A stretch of 64,000 nt of DNA from Alteromonadaceae bacterium (GTDB taxonomy: Bacteria; Pseudomonadota; Gammaproteobacteria; Enterobacterales; Alteromonadaceae): positions 1 to 64,000 of the forward strand of contig WKFJ01000011.1 in assembly GCA_014872785.1 (NCBI GenBank), written 5' to 3'. Shown one piece after another: positions 18,382-27,740 of this stretch. A model generated the notes under the pieces. That model was not told the origin of the DNA. It ran no database searches and saw only the letters and a program-made list of their open reading frames with translations. Both the position numbers and the translations under genes were made by a program. Numbering within the stretch: the stretch's first letter is position 1; each line of letters begins with the position of its first letter.

Positions 18382-19074
18382 ATGCTACAAATACGTACGT
18401 TTTCGAAAAGTCTGATTGTGACGGGGGTATTGTCACTCGTTACAGCATGCGACGGCTCATCTGGTGATAATGAAGTCGTTGATAACGGTCAAACATCGCC
18501 GACAACGCCCACTACACCAACGACTCCAACAACCCCCGTTACGGATACCTCGTGCGAAAATCCTGTTTCGACGCTGCCAACGATATTTTTGGAATTTAAC
18601 TCTTCCCCAAATGTAACAGCGGTTCTTTCAGAGGATGGATGCTATGTCACTATTGAGTCAAACGGTAAGCCAGATCACACCTCTTCATATTGGGATGCGG
18701 GCAATGCTAGCGGTTTGTACGTCGAACCTGAAGATCCCGAACTATTCGAGCGGCAGCGTTCACCGGGAGATATCGAAGACTATATTAATGTCTATCAATT
18801 GACGGTACCCATTGAGCCCGAATTAGCAGAAACATCCTCATCAACGCCCTTAGGCGCGATTGGAATTGCGATAAGTGGCGCGCCTATTTTCAACGATTCA
18901 GAGGGTAATGGCGATGTATCATTGGGAGTCATTCAAGGCGTCCTACTATGGGGGGTTATCCACAAGTACCTCTTGCCCTATCTTTTTTATTTGGTATTTG
19001 GCGCACATATATTAGGCGTGCTCAAGCACCAATTTATCGATAAGAAAAAAGTATTACGCCGCATGGCATCATAA
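18382..19074 (+). pseudogene. Chimeric ORF: YHYH lipoprotein N-terminus joined to cytochrome b561 C-terminus
   Basis: 230 codons. The first part is a lipoprotein leader (GVLSLVTAC, lipid Cys near 23), a Thr/Pro linker with TTPTTPTTP repeats, then a YHYH-domain N-terminus (YWDAGNASGLYVEP, TPLGAIGIAISGAPIFND). The diagnostic YHYH signature that should follow is missing. From about residue 180 the sequence becomes a hydrophobic helix reading GVIHKYLLPYLFYLVFGAHILG then LKHQFIDKKKVLRRM, the last helix and tail of a bacterial cytochrome b561, with His residues at the haem-ligand positions. A deletion that joined two genes in frame is the simplest reading. The start is ATG at 18382 with no good ribosome site. 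Confidence 0.7.
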
Positions 19075-19092
19075 CCTTTTAGGGGTGTATGG

Positions 19093-21933
19093 CTATGCGC
19101 GGGAATTATCAAATAAAGTCGCAATTCGGTCTTGCAACGTCGTCAAACGAAATGGCTTACTTATCGTCGTCGCTACACCGAGCTCGACCATTTCAGTAAG
19201 TGAATTCCCCGCGGTGTAACCGGAAGCAATCATCACTTTTACGTTTGGGTCAATGTTACGAAGCGCCAAGTAGACCTCTTTACCTGACATTATTGGCATA
19301 ATCATGTCGAGAATGACGAGATCAATATTGTTCTTTTGTGATTTGAATATCTCTAGAGCTTCTACACCATCGGGGGCTAAAATGGTTTCGTACCCTAGCG
19401 CCGCCAGGGAATCTTTGAACAATTGACGTACTGCTTCTTCATCATCCACGACTAAAATAGTCTTGTTGTTTTTATTGGCCGTGTCAGTGTCGGCAACACT
19501 GATGGTATCAGATTCACCCTGAGCATTGACGATAGGAAAATGCACAGTAAAGCAGGTGCCTTCATTCGGTTGGCTGGAAACCTCAATATGACCACCTAAT
19601 TGTTTGATTGCACCGTACACAGACGCTAAACCCATACCAGTGCCCTTGCCCACCTCTTTTGTGGTAAAGAAAGGTTCAAATACTCTTGGCAGTACATCGC
19701 TGTTAATTCCGTGCCCTGAGTCTGTAAATGTAAATTTAACTGCAGAGCCCGATACGATATTTTGTTCAGCATCGGTAACGTGACAATCCGCCACAAATTC
19801 TGTAGCAAGTATGATTGAGCCACCTTCTGGCATAGCATCCCGCGCGTTTAAGCCTAAATTTAACAATGCATTTAATATCAGTGACTTGTCACCATTAATA
19901 TGGCTGTATTGTGACGTAAATTCAGTAGCAATGAGAATACGTTTATCTATTGAACGTTTTAACAAACTCACAAATTCTGTCAGTAACTCATGTAAATCAA
20001 CCACTTCTAAATTGAGATTCTGTTTTCTAGAAAAGGTCAGTAGTTGATTGGTCAAGTTACCCGAATTTTCCGCTGCCGAAATGATTTGGTTAACGTACTT
20101 TTGTAGTTTGGGTTCATCGAGTTTACTGGCCAATAACTCCGCAAACCCCATAATACTGGCTAGTTGATTATTAAAGTCATGTGCAATACCGCCGGCAAGA
20201 TGTCCGATGGCTTCCATTTTTTGTGACTGCCTTAGCTCTTCTTCTAACAATTTGCGCTCGGTAACGTCAACATGCGAGCCGATCATTCGAATGGGCTGAC
20301 CAGATTCATTGGTTATTACTGAACCATGTGACAAGATCCAGCGATAATTACCATCTTTATGCATTAAACGAAACTCTCTTTCATGATTAATGTTTCGCTC
20401 AGCAATACTCTTATTTACAGCGTCTAATGTGGGTTGCAAGTCATCTGGGTGGATACGACTGGCCCATTCATTAAAATCATTTTGGAACTCCTGTTCGGTA
20501 TAGCCTAACTGTTGCTTGTATTCTTTTGAAAAGGTAACGTCATTGGTGATGATATCCCAATCCCAAATCCCGATATTCCCAGCCTTTACGGCTTCGTCTC
20601 GGCTAAGCACGCTGTTTTTCAGTTCCACTTCGGCTTTTTTACGCAGCGTAATATCTTGAACCACAGACCATATTGACTCCTTGCCGTCCAGCCCAATCAT
20701 TTTTACACCAGAGAGCAAAACAGGGTAACAGTGTCCTTTTTTATGAATATACTCTTTTTCGTAAGGGCCATAGTGTCCGCGCTCCGATAACATCTGAAGC
20801 TGCAGCTGTTCTTGCGCCTCATATTTCTTAGGTGTTAATTGCCAATAGTCCATGGCATTAAGCTCATCAATATCGTACCCGGTGAAATCGCTAAATACAT
20901 GATTGACGTATTGAAACTCTCCCGTGTCCATGTGATTTATCGCGATGCCCACCGGCGCCAAGTTGACAAACTGTTCAAATTTCTCTTGCTCAAACTTATA
21001 AGCTGCTTCGAGCTGTTTTTGCGTATGAATATCTTCAAGACTACCTACCATATAGACAGGTTGATTTTCGTCATTGAATTCGGCTTTACCCTTAACTAAA
21101 AACCACCTGAATTCGCCGTCCTTACATAACAAGCGAAACTCGGTTTCATATTTACTTTTATTACAAAGATGCGCGTTTAAGGCGTCAAAGACTCTATCTT
21201 TATCCTCTGGATGTAACCGAGCTTCCCACTCATCGAAACTGGCTTCGATTTCTTCGTTTTCATAACCTAGTAGTTCGTAAAACTTCGCAGTCCAATAATT
21301 GTCATTGGTTGGCACATCCCACGACCACAATCCAACACCTGTGCCCTCTATCGCTAAGTCATAGCGATGCACACTTTCCTCTAACTGTTTTGCATATTTA
21401 GCTGTGAGTTCTTTTTCCTTTACCAATTCAGCAGTTTTTAACGCTACTTCTGCGGTTATTTTTGAGTTAACTGCTTCTAGTGTGGCTTCCTGGCTTTTGG
21501 TTTTGCTAATGTCGGTTACATAAGCAAAGGCAAATTCTTCGTTCTTATGGGTGAAAAAATGAGCTTTTATTGAAATAGGGAAAACTGTTCCAGACTTGCT
21601 TTTGTGTTTACTCTCAAGTTGTTTATGTTTTTCAGCCTTTAACTCACGCCAAAAATCTATCCAAACACTTTCGGGAAACAATGGGTCTAGCTCCCAAACA
21701 AACTTGCCGGTTAACTCTTGTTTGGTATATCCCAGTTTTAGACAGGCTGCCTCGTTAACGTAGAATATTTGTGCGTTTGCACGCAGCCAAAAGACTTCGT
21801 CGGCCGCTAACTCAACCGATAGCTTCAAAAATGAAAGAAGATCTTGTGAATTCAAAAAATCGGGAAATGACGTTTGTGCTTCGGCATTTTCTGCCTTGTG
21901 AATAGCTACGTTAAGACCTTTGCTGTCGCCCAT
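19093..21933 (-). CDS. Cytoplasmic multi-PAS hybrid histidine kinase
   Basis: Soluble hybrid kinase, 946 aa, with no membrane segment. It has four PAS/PAC repeats (about 30-150, 190-310, 320-440 and 450-565): two near-identical modules end in YRWILSHG and FRWFLVKG, typical of PAS_3. HisKA has the phospho-acceptor in LAGGIAHDFNNQLASIMG. HATPase_c has NLGLNARDAMPEGG (N box), FTDSGHGI and GTGMGLASVYGAIKQLGG. A receiver at about 825-940 has LVVDDEEAVRQLF, LVILDMIMPIMSGKEV and ISKPFR. This is the architecture of many sensors that pass phosphate within the protein. No partner regulator gene is adjacent. A PAS cofactor is not evident. Confidence 0.93.
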   Translation of the reverse strand: MGDSKGLNVAIHKAENAEAQTSFPDFLNSQDLLSFLKLSVELAADEVFWLRANAQIFYVNEAACLKLGYTKQELTGKFVWELDPLFPESVWIDFWRELKAEKHKQLESKHKSKSGTVFPISIKAHFFTHKNEEFAFAYVTDISKTKSQEATLEAVNSKITAEVALKTAELVKEKELTAKYAKQLEESVHRYDLAIEGTGVGLWSWDVPTNDNYWTAKFYELLGYENEEIEASFDEWEARLHPEDKDRVFDALNAHLCNKSKYETEFRLLCKDGEFRWFLVKGKAEFNDENQPVYMVGSLEDIHTQKQLEAAYKFEQEKFEQFVNLAPVGIAINHMDTGEFQYVNHVFSDFTGYDIDELNAMDYWQLTPKKYEAQEQLQLQMLSERGHYGPYEKEYIHKKGHCYPVLLSGVKMIGLDGKESIWSVVQDITLRKKAEVELKNSVLSRDEAVKAGNIGIWDWDIITNDVTFSKEYKQQLGYTEQEFQNDFNEWASRIHPDDLQPTLDAVNKSIAERNINHEREFRLMHKDGNYRWILSHGSVITNESGQPIRMIGSHVDVTERKLLEEELRQSQKMEAIGHLAGGIAHDFNNQLASIMGFAELLASKLDEPKLQKYVNQIISAAENSGNLTNQLLTFSRKQNLNLEVVDLHELLTEFVSLLKRSIDKRILIATEFTSQYSHINGDKSLILNALLNLGLNARDAMPEGGSIILATEFVADCHVTDAEQNIVSGSAVKFTFTDSGHGINSDVLPRVFEPFFTTKEVGKGTGMGLASVYGAIKQLGGHIEVSSQPNEGTCFTVHFPIVNAQGESDTISVADTDTANKNNKTILVVDDEEAVRQLFKDSLAALGYETILAPDGVEALEIFKSQKNNIDLVILDMIMPIMSGKEVYLALRNIDPNVKVMIASGYTAGNSLTEMVELGVATTISKPFRLTTLQDRIATLFDNSRA

Positions 21934-22084
21934 AAAAGTGTGAGTGAATCTGTTTTATCATTTATATCTTCAAAAAATATAGAACAAAAAATGACAAAGC
22001 GATGAGTAGCCACACAAGATTTATGGCTTTTGCTCAATTCTTTGCTTGTGAGATAACAATGAGCTCGGAAAAAATTCATTGTTG

Positions 22085-22110
22085 AAAACGGCGACAAAAG
22101 TCGCCGTTAA
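22085..22110 (-). terminator. Rho-independent terminator of the M14 carboxypeptidase gene
   Basis: AACGGCGAC (22087-22095) pairs perfectly with GTCGCCGTT (22100-22108) around AAAA. On the minus strand the stem is followed by TTTTC. It lies 19 bp past the stop codon of the M14 gene. Confidence 0.85.
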
Positions 22111-22126
22111 TTGCAAGTGAATTCGA

Positions 22127-24769
22127 TTAGTTTATAACCTCATCGTCATCCTGCATCTCGTACTCTTCCTCAACCACTGGAATAACCTCGGTAGAGGTAT
22201 AGTAAACCGTGTTTGGCACCGAATAATTGGGCACATCATCGTACGAGAAAATGGAATAATATTTAGGGATATTAGGGTTGCCAAAGTTATCGTAAGTGTA
22301 TTCGTCTTTCCCACCATATAGTTTTACACCGTCAAAAGGTGATTTTGGCGGGTGAAACCGATTGCGAACCACAAATGTACCCACGTGATCTTTGTCTTCT
22401 GGATTTTTCCAGGTCAGTTTTACCTGATTACCCTCATAGTTCACCTGCAGGTCTGACGGCGCATTTAATGGTTTTTTACGCCTTTCGATATATTTGATGA
22501 CGAGACGCGCTTCGTTATCACTATCTTTTGCATGCCAGTCCACTAGTGCACCTTGCTCATCCGAGGACGCGGTTGCCCGAATAATAAAATAGAAGGGTTT
22601 GTTCTGCTCATGCATGTCTTCAAGCTGCTGTTTACAATAACTATCAAAAATAAAGTGATGTTCTTTGCGCTCATTTAACTGCGCATTACTTACCTCGTAG
22701 CCAATAAACTCTTTTTTCTGGCGCGCTTTTACACTTTGATAATCAAAATCCTGAAGTTCCGCCAACTCAATCGTAAATCGAATATCGCGATTGGTGTTCA
22801 ATGCGCGTTTGTTTTTCATCACTAAATAGGCATCAGTGATCACAGTGCGGTGGGCATCAGGTAATTGCTCCAAACCAAATGCCATTTGTCCGTATACAAT
22901 GTTGCCATCTATATCAAAACCAGAGCAAAGTTCTGTTTCTACGACCTCATTGCGGTATATGGTATTGAGCGCCGCTGGTGCCATTTCAATTTCTCTGGGT
23001 TGTCGAGAATAGATAACCTCAATGTTGGGGCGATAGTGAATTCCAGAACCGAATTTGCCGTAGCCAATATCAAATTGCATCATTTGCGAATCGGCGCCCA
23101 AAGGCAATTTCCATGGTCCTTCAATGCGAAATAGCAGCTTGCCATCTTTGATAGCATTTTTAAGGATTTTTCGCTCTGCCACATTAAACTGCCACTCTGA
23201 CCACATTCCCTGTGTTAATTTATCCGACTCAATTGAATCACCTAAAGTTTGAACCGGTGTCGCTTGATGAATTTGATTAAAATCAGTGAAATCAGACACG
23301 TCGTTTGTATCCAAAATTGACACTGTCCACTCGCCAAAGTTTTCGACTTTCGCATTGACTCGGTTCATTGGATACAGTGAAAAACGCGCAGCCTTTACTT
23401 TTGCATCTTCAGGCAAGCTATCCAAAGAAAAACAGATGACACCGTAACACACCCCTTTGCGCTTATTCACTCCCACAAACAAGGAGTTATAACCGAAGTG
23501 TTCACGGTTTTTCTCAATGGTGTATTGCCCTACATAACCCACTTGAGTCTTTGCAGGAAAAAGCGAGCGCGCGTACTCGTCGTGTGACAATCTTGTCTTT
23601 AGTTTCACCTCTGGCGAAAATGGGGATTTGATCTTGGTGACCCGGTCAACCGCGCGAATGTTATAAAAGTATTTTTGACCACTTTTAAGCTGTTTATCGG
23701 TGAACTCCAGGTTACGCGTAACAGCTACTAAGGTTTCGTCACGACAAGCATTTTTAACGGTTTCAGAACGATAAAGCTCAAAATAGACGTCTTCTGTTAA
23801 GTCGTAGTCCCAGGAGAGTGTTAAATCGTAAATTCCCAGTTCTAAAATACTGAAATTATCGACTCTACTAGGCGCAAATTTGGAATAATTAGTGGCCTCA
23901 GAAAGTGCGTAAGTTAACGCAGGAATGTTCTCATCAACGCTCTGAGACATGTTGGTGAGATAGTCAGGAATATTGCGTGTGCCAACCTCAACAACTGTCG
24001 CAAGTATGCCTAACGAATAGTAGTACTCTCGGCCACTGCCATGAATCAAGTTAGTGGGTGGCTTACCGCGATGGATACCGTATTTCCGCCCAGTCACCTT
24101 GTGAATTTCTCGATTCATATTAGCGCACAAAACGTTTAAATCGGTTCCTTCGATTTCCGATTCGTGATTAAACTTGTGCGCCGGAAAAAACACATTACCT
24201 TGGGAGTGGTAGTCTAAGGCAATGGTAATATTCTCATGATCGTGAACAAAGTCTCGTATTGCAGCTGTTTCAGGCTCTGAAAATGCTTCCGGGCCACCAT
24301 AAGTATTCAAATGGGTTTCGGTACTACGCTTAAAGCGCACGCCAAAGTTACGGTTTAAATCGACACCGAAAGTACCATCGCCATTATCCCTTCTATTTTT
24401 ACGCCAAAAAGAAAAGTGATTACGAGAGAATTCAAAACCATCAGGATTAAGGCAAGGCACCATATAGAGGGTATTTCGAGTTAACGCCTCTTTTAATTTC
24501 GGGTCGACGCGGTAATTTTCGATGACATACTCAATGAATTTAATCGCCAACTCGTTGCCAATCCACTCACGAGCATGAATAGTGCCCGTATACAACATGG
24601 CCGGTTTTTGATCCGCGTATTCAACATCCAAAGAAATTGTCGCCATCATGATGGGACGACCTTCCCAAGTCGTTCCAATGCTGCTCACACGGATTAAGTG
24701 TGGGTGTTCTCCCACGGCTTTTTCCAAAAAAGCGATAGTTTGCTGGTATGACGTATATTGTTTTTTCAT
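22127..24769 (-). CDS. M14 zinc carboxypeptidase with FN3 and repeated C-terminal modules, no signal peptide
   Basis: 880 aa. The M14 catalytic domain is residues 1 to about 300: zinc ligands His65 and Glu68 (HAREWIGNE) and His188 (LDYHSQG), substrate-binding NPDGFEFSRN and VDLNRNFG, and catalytic Glu261 (VVEVGT). C-terminal to it lie an FN3 domain (about 310-395), two repeats of a beta-sandwich module (about 410-590 and 600-770), a second FN3 (about 785-860) and an acidic tail. A stop three codons before the ATG in the same frame excludes an upstream signal peptide, so the enzyme is predicted to be cytoplasmic, which is unusual for this architecture. It is downstream of two ATP-grasp genes in the same direction; a terminator lies between, so it may have its own promoter. 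Substrate unknown. Confidence 0.88.
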   Translation of the reverse strand: MKKQYTSYQQTIAFLEKAVGEHPHLIRVSSIGTTWEGRPIMMATISLDVEYADQKPAMLYTGTIHAREWIGNELAIKFIEYVIENYRVDPKLKEALTRNTLYMVPCLNPDGFEFSRNHFSFWRKNRRDNGDGTFGVDLNRNFGVRFKRSTETHLNTYGGPEAFSEPETAAIRDFVHDHENITIALDYHSQGNVFFPAHKFNHESEIEGTDLNVLCANMNREIHKVTGRKYGIHRGKPPTNLIHGSGREYYYSLGILATVVEVGTRNIPDYLTNMSQSVDENIPALTYALSEATNYSKFAPSRVDNFSILELGIYDLTLSWDYDLTEDVYFELYRSETVKNACRDETLVAVTRNLEFTDKQLKSGQKYFYNIRAVDRVTKIKSPFSPEVKLKTRLSHDEYARSLFPAKTQVGYVGQYTIEKNREHFGYNSLFVGVNKRKGVCYGVICFSLDSLPEDAKVKAARFSLYPMNRVNAKVENFGEWTVSILDTNDVSDFTDFNQIHQATPVQTLGDSIESDKLTQGMWSEWQFNVAERKILKNAIKDGKLLFRIEGPWKLPLGADSQMMQFDIGYGKFGSGIHYRPNIEVIYSRQPREIEMAPAALNTIYRNEVVETELCSGFDIDGNIVYGQMAFGLEQLPDAHRTVITDAYLVMKNKRALNTNRDIRFTIELAELQDFDYQSVKARQKKEFIGYEVSNAQLNERKEHHFIFDSYCKQQLEDMHEQNKPFYFIIRATASSDEQGALVDWHAKDSDNEARLVIKYIERRKKPLNAPSDLQVNYEGNQVKLTWKNPEDKDHVGTFVVRNRFHPPKSPFDGVKLYGGKDEYTYDNFGNPNIPKYYSIFSYDDVPNYSVPNTVYYTSTEVIPVVEEEYEMQDDDEVIN

Positions 24770-24829
24770 AAGTAGTCAATCTAATCCGAATAAGCAGTTA
24801 CCTGCTCTAACTTGTTCAAAATACTTCGA

Positions 24830-24886
24830 TAAACGAAAAACAAAAATGCACCTTACCGGGCTAAAGACCCAAACCGTAAAGTGCAT
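24830..24886 (-). terminator. Terminator-like hairpin between the HhH ATP-grasp and M14 genes
   Basis: TGCACCTTACCGG (24847-24859) pairs with CCGTAAAGTGCA (24874-24885) with two mismatches. On the minus strand it is followed by TTTTTGTTTTTCG. It lies just downstream of the ATP-grasp stop, so part or all of the M14 transcription may start separately within 24770-24830. Confidence 0.65.
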
Positions 24887-24914
24887 TGCGGGTTGAAGAG
24901 AATCTTGCTCGTAT

Positions 24915-26318
24915 TTACAAAGTCACTCGAAACTCGTCCCAATGTGACATAATCGCTTCGTATTTTTTCTGTTTAACATTCTTAACCGCGAGTAGTTTCG
25001 ACGGATCTTTCATTAGCGCCTCGCTGGTTCCTTTAACACCTAATGTATCTAGGATCGCGCTTCGCATTTTAGGACCAACCCCTTTGACACCCGCGAAAAA
25101 GCTAAACAGTTGTTCTTGGGACAGGCTCAGTTCGCGCTGAGGCTCAATCTCGATGCTCCCCGTTTCTGACTCAACATCTTCCAGACCTACATCTTCGTGT
25201 TCCAAGTGCAAATCAACTACTCTGCTTTGCAATGCCCTTGGGACATAATTGTCTTGGCGATTCCAAATCTCGCTAGGCCATTCTTCGCCTAGGCGCAATT
25301 CAACTGGCAATAGTGGATACATTTCCCGATTCATCGACTCCAAGCTATCGGCACAGTCATAACTGGGCGTGTATTCACCAAACGTGATATGACGCATTGT
25401 GCGCAATACCGAACTGCGGATCTTGCCGAGTTCTTCCCAGTTGAAAGCTGGAATATAAGGATTTTTTATTTTGCCTTCAGAGAAAAGACTCATCAGATAT
25501 TGCCCAATCCAATCGCGAATGTAAGGGAAGGCGGCAAACGCCGTGGCACATTCTAATATTCTGAACTTACCGTCTTCTCCCAACGCAATGTCACATGCCC
25601 AGTATTCGGCGTTGGCCGCCACTGATGCTTTCACCGCTATATCAAGTGCTTCTTGCGGGACATTTTGATAATCCATTGTGCCGCCCTGACTGGTATTGGT
25701 AAGCCACTCCCCCTCTGGAGGACGACGCCAAAACGCACACATTGGACGATGCCCGACAACCATTACTCTAATATCGGCTTGCATCGGCACGAATTCTTGC
25801 ACATAGACTGGGTAATACTTCTTTTGTGCCAGCAACGCCTTAGCTTCGGTAATATCATCTACCTTATGTACGAAGTAGCCACCGTAATTGGAAGGGCCAT
25901 AAGACTTTTTGATTATCTTGGGAAACGTTGTTTTTTCTAGAAACGCAATGGCTTCATCTTTTTCGTAAAAGATATCGGTTTTCGGAATAGGTAAATCGTG
26001 TTTTTCACAAAAATGGGTAACATTCTCTTTCGACTTATTCGCAAACTGGGCATCGAGTGAAGGTACAAAACGCACTTCAGGCAACTCTCGAGATATTTCA
26101 CGAAAGGTTTCATATGCAGTTGCGGGAATATTGCCAATAAGTACATCAATTTTTTTGCGTTTTACTTCTTTGATAAAGCGTTTTTTATCGTTACCCCAGT
26201 GATAAACCACTTTTTCTATTTTGTTAGGCCAACCTTTAAAGTTGGAGTTATCGAAAAATCGCAGTACGTGATCCAGGTATAAAAAACCTAATTTAGGAAG
26301 CGCCTTTTTTTTAGCCAT
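24915..26318 (-). CDS. ATP-grasp ligase with C-terminal helix-hairpin-helix domain
   Basis: Cytoplasmic, 467 aa from the ATG at 26316-26318; a TTG five codons upstream would overlap the preceding gene. Residues about 1-90 are a basic pre-ATP-grasp region. The ATP-grasp fold follows: IIKKSYGPSNYGGYFVHK (phosphate loop), YPVYVQEFVP (adenine hinge), RVMVVGHRPMCAFWRR and CDIALGEDGKFRILECATAFAAF (metal site). The metal-site Asn of the usual E-x-N is replaced by the CAT stretch, so the chemistry should be verified. A linker of about 120 residues leads to a C-terminal helix-hairpin-helix (FAGVKGVGPKMRSAIL, about 410-435), normally a DNA-binding motif and rare on an ATP-grasp. It starts 4 bp after the upstream ATP-grasp gene, so they are one operon. 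Confidence 0.85.
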   Translation of the reverse strand: MAKKKALPKLGFLYLDHVLRFFDNSNFKGWPNKIEKVVYHWGNDKKRFIKEVKRKKIDVLIGNIPATAYETFREISRELPEVRFVPSLDAQFANKSKENVTHFCEKHDLPIPKTDIFYEKDEAIAFLEKTTFPKIIKKSYGPSNYGGYFVHKVDDITEAKALLAQKKYYPVYVQEFVPMQADIRVMVVGHRPMCAFWRRPPEGEWLTNTSQGGTMDYQNVPQEALDIAVKASVAANAEYWACDIALGEDGKFRILECATAFAAFPYIRDWIGQYLMSLFSEGKIKNPYIPAFNWEELGKIRSSVLRTMRHITFGEYTPSYDCADSLESMNREMYPLLPVELRLGEEWPSEIWNRQDNYVPRALQSRVVDLHLEHEDVGLEDVESETGSIEIEPQRELSLSQEQLFSFFAGVKGVGPKMRSAILDTLGVKGTSEALMKDPSKLLAVKNVKQKKYEAIMSHWDEFRVTL

Positions 26319-26322
26319 GGGT

Positions 26323-27264
26323 CTAGTTCTCAAATTTTAAGGATTGTTGGGTCTTAGAGTGTTCTTTTGCTTTGCGCTCGATAAGATCGACAACGCGGTC
26401 AATTTTGGCGTCATTGAAATTGAGGCCGATTACTTCTTGCTCTGGGGTAGCAAATGCTGGAATACCATTAACTTCTAGCACCACGTATTCTTCGCGATCC
26501 ATATCGTAAATAATGTCGACACCAGCTATTTCTAAACCGACAATGCTCGCGGCTTTTTTGGCCAAGGCGATAATCTCATCATTGGGTTCACGAGCGATGA
26601 CTTTGCCGCCGCTGGTAACGTTAGTTTTCCAGTCGTCTGAGGGAGCCTGACGGCCATAACAACCGACATAATGACCATCTACAATATCAATGCGATAGTC
26701 CGTCATGTCGTAGTTCACAAAACGTTCTACGTAGTAAAATGGAATGTTTGTATGGTCGAGAAACGGGATCAACATATCCAACGAACGTTCATTTTCAATT
26801 TTTACGATCCCCATACCGCCCCAACCATCCGTGGGTTTATAGATCAATCGACCATCCCATTCACGAATGGTGTTTTTAAGTGTATTTTTTTCAGTTTTGT
26901 TGCACAGGCGATAATCTGCGGTTCGAACGCCGGCTCTATTGAGCATATGGGATGTGCGGAACTTATCTTCACACAGTGCAAATGAGGCATAATTGTTCAA
27001 GCATGGTAGTGATTCATTCAACACTTGATACATGTACATCTGATAGGATGTTTGCGCCCCGGCGTTGTAGGAATAAAAAGCGTCTAACTCTTCCATTACA
27101 ACGTTGTGACAGGTAATTTGCCCATTGTGGGCTTTAGCATGGGCGAGGTTTAAGTCCGTTATTACGGCGATATCCCTCTCTCTTAATTTATTAACAATCT
27201 TTGCTTGGATGACTTCTCCGCCACCATTTTTGTACATCCACATACCAACGGTATATTTCAACAT
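26323..27264 (-). CDS. RimK-like ATP-grasp ligase
   Basis: Cytoplasmic, 313 aa, glutathione synthase/RimK-type ATP-grasp. The N-terminal domain is about 1-95. The ATP-grasp has KFRTSHMLNRAGV (lead helix), LIYKPTDGWGGMGI (Gly-rich phosphate loop), YYVERFVNYDMTDYRID (hinge and substrate side), NVTSGGKVI, and VVLEVNGIPAF with the Glu and Asn metal ligands intact. This family makes carboxylate-amine bonds with ATP, often amino-acid or peptide ligation. GAGGT lies about 10 bases before the ATG. It is the first gene of the ATP-grasp pair and faces away from the M20 peptidase across a 476-bp promoter region. The acceptor and donor substrates cannot be told from the sequence. Confidence 0.9.
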   Translation of the reverse strand: MLKYTVGMWMYKNGGGEVIQAKIVNKLRERDIAVITDLNLAHAKAHNGQITCHNVVMEELDAFYSYNAGAQTSYQMYMYQVLNESLPCLNNYASFALCEDKFRTSHMLNRAGVRTADYRLCNKTEKNTLKNTIREWDGRLIYKPTDGWGGMGIVKIENERSLDMLIPFLDHTNIPFYYVERFVNYDMTDYRIDIVDGHYVGCYGRQAPSDDWKTNVTSGGKVIAREPNDEIIALAKKAASIVGLEIAGVDIIYDMDREEYVVLEVNGIPAFATPEQEVIGLNFNDAKIDRVVDLIERKAKEHSKTQQSLKFEN

Positions 27265-27740
27265 GTTTGCTCACACCTCAAAAACCATTTTATCCTTGTG
27301 TCGTAGGGTCAATCTTCAAATTGCTTGAAGACGCTTTTTACGCAATGAGATAAAAGTCAAAAAGTTATAGTCAAAAAGTTCCTGTTTTATTCCGCCTTTC
27401 CAATGGCGAAGGACCTACAAGTCATCCGTACAAAATGCGAAAGCCGTTTAACCTGAACGGGGTCAAACGGCAGACAAAGTTTATTGTTATGAGTTATGTG
27501 ATTTGTCTCAGGATCCCAGCACATCCCGAAAACTTGTATAAAAACGCGGCTAGTAAATAGCACTACTGTGACCCTTTTATTACCGTCACAAAAACGCCAT
27601 CAAAACTTAATTTCTCTGCAACTTTAATTGGAAAATGACAACTCAATGACAATCGTTTTGTTGCCATAAATATGTCATTTACCCGCAATACAATCGCGGC
27701 GCATTTTTTAACCAAAGCCATACATTAGCGAGACCCTACA
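27265..27740. other. Divergent promoter region with 14-bp-period direct repeat
   Basis: 476 bp without a gene, between the ATP-grasp operon (minus) and the M20 peptidase (plus). AGTCAAAAAGTT occurs twice, at 27355-27366 and 27369-27380, spaced 14 bp. GCCGTTT (27443-27449) and AAACGGC (27465-27471) form an inverted repeat. Both could be regulator sites shared by the two divergent units. No promoter hexamers convincing enough to place were found. Confidence 0.45.

Noticed and set aside
18481-18542. Tandem ACA/CCA-rich repeat
   Set aside because: It encodes a Thr-Pro linker in the chimeric lipoprotein and is ordinary low complexity, not a mobile or CRISPR repeat.
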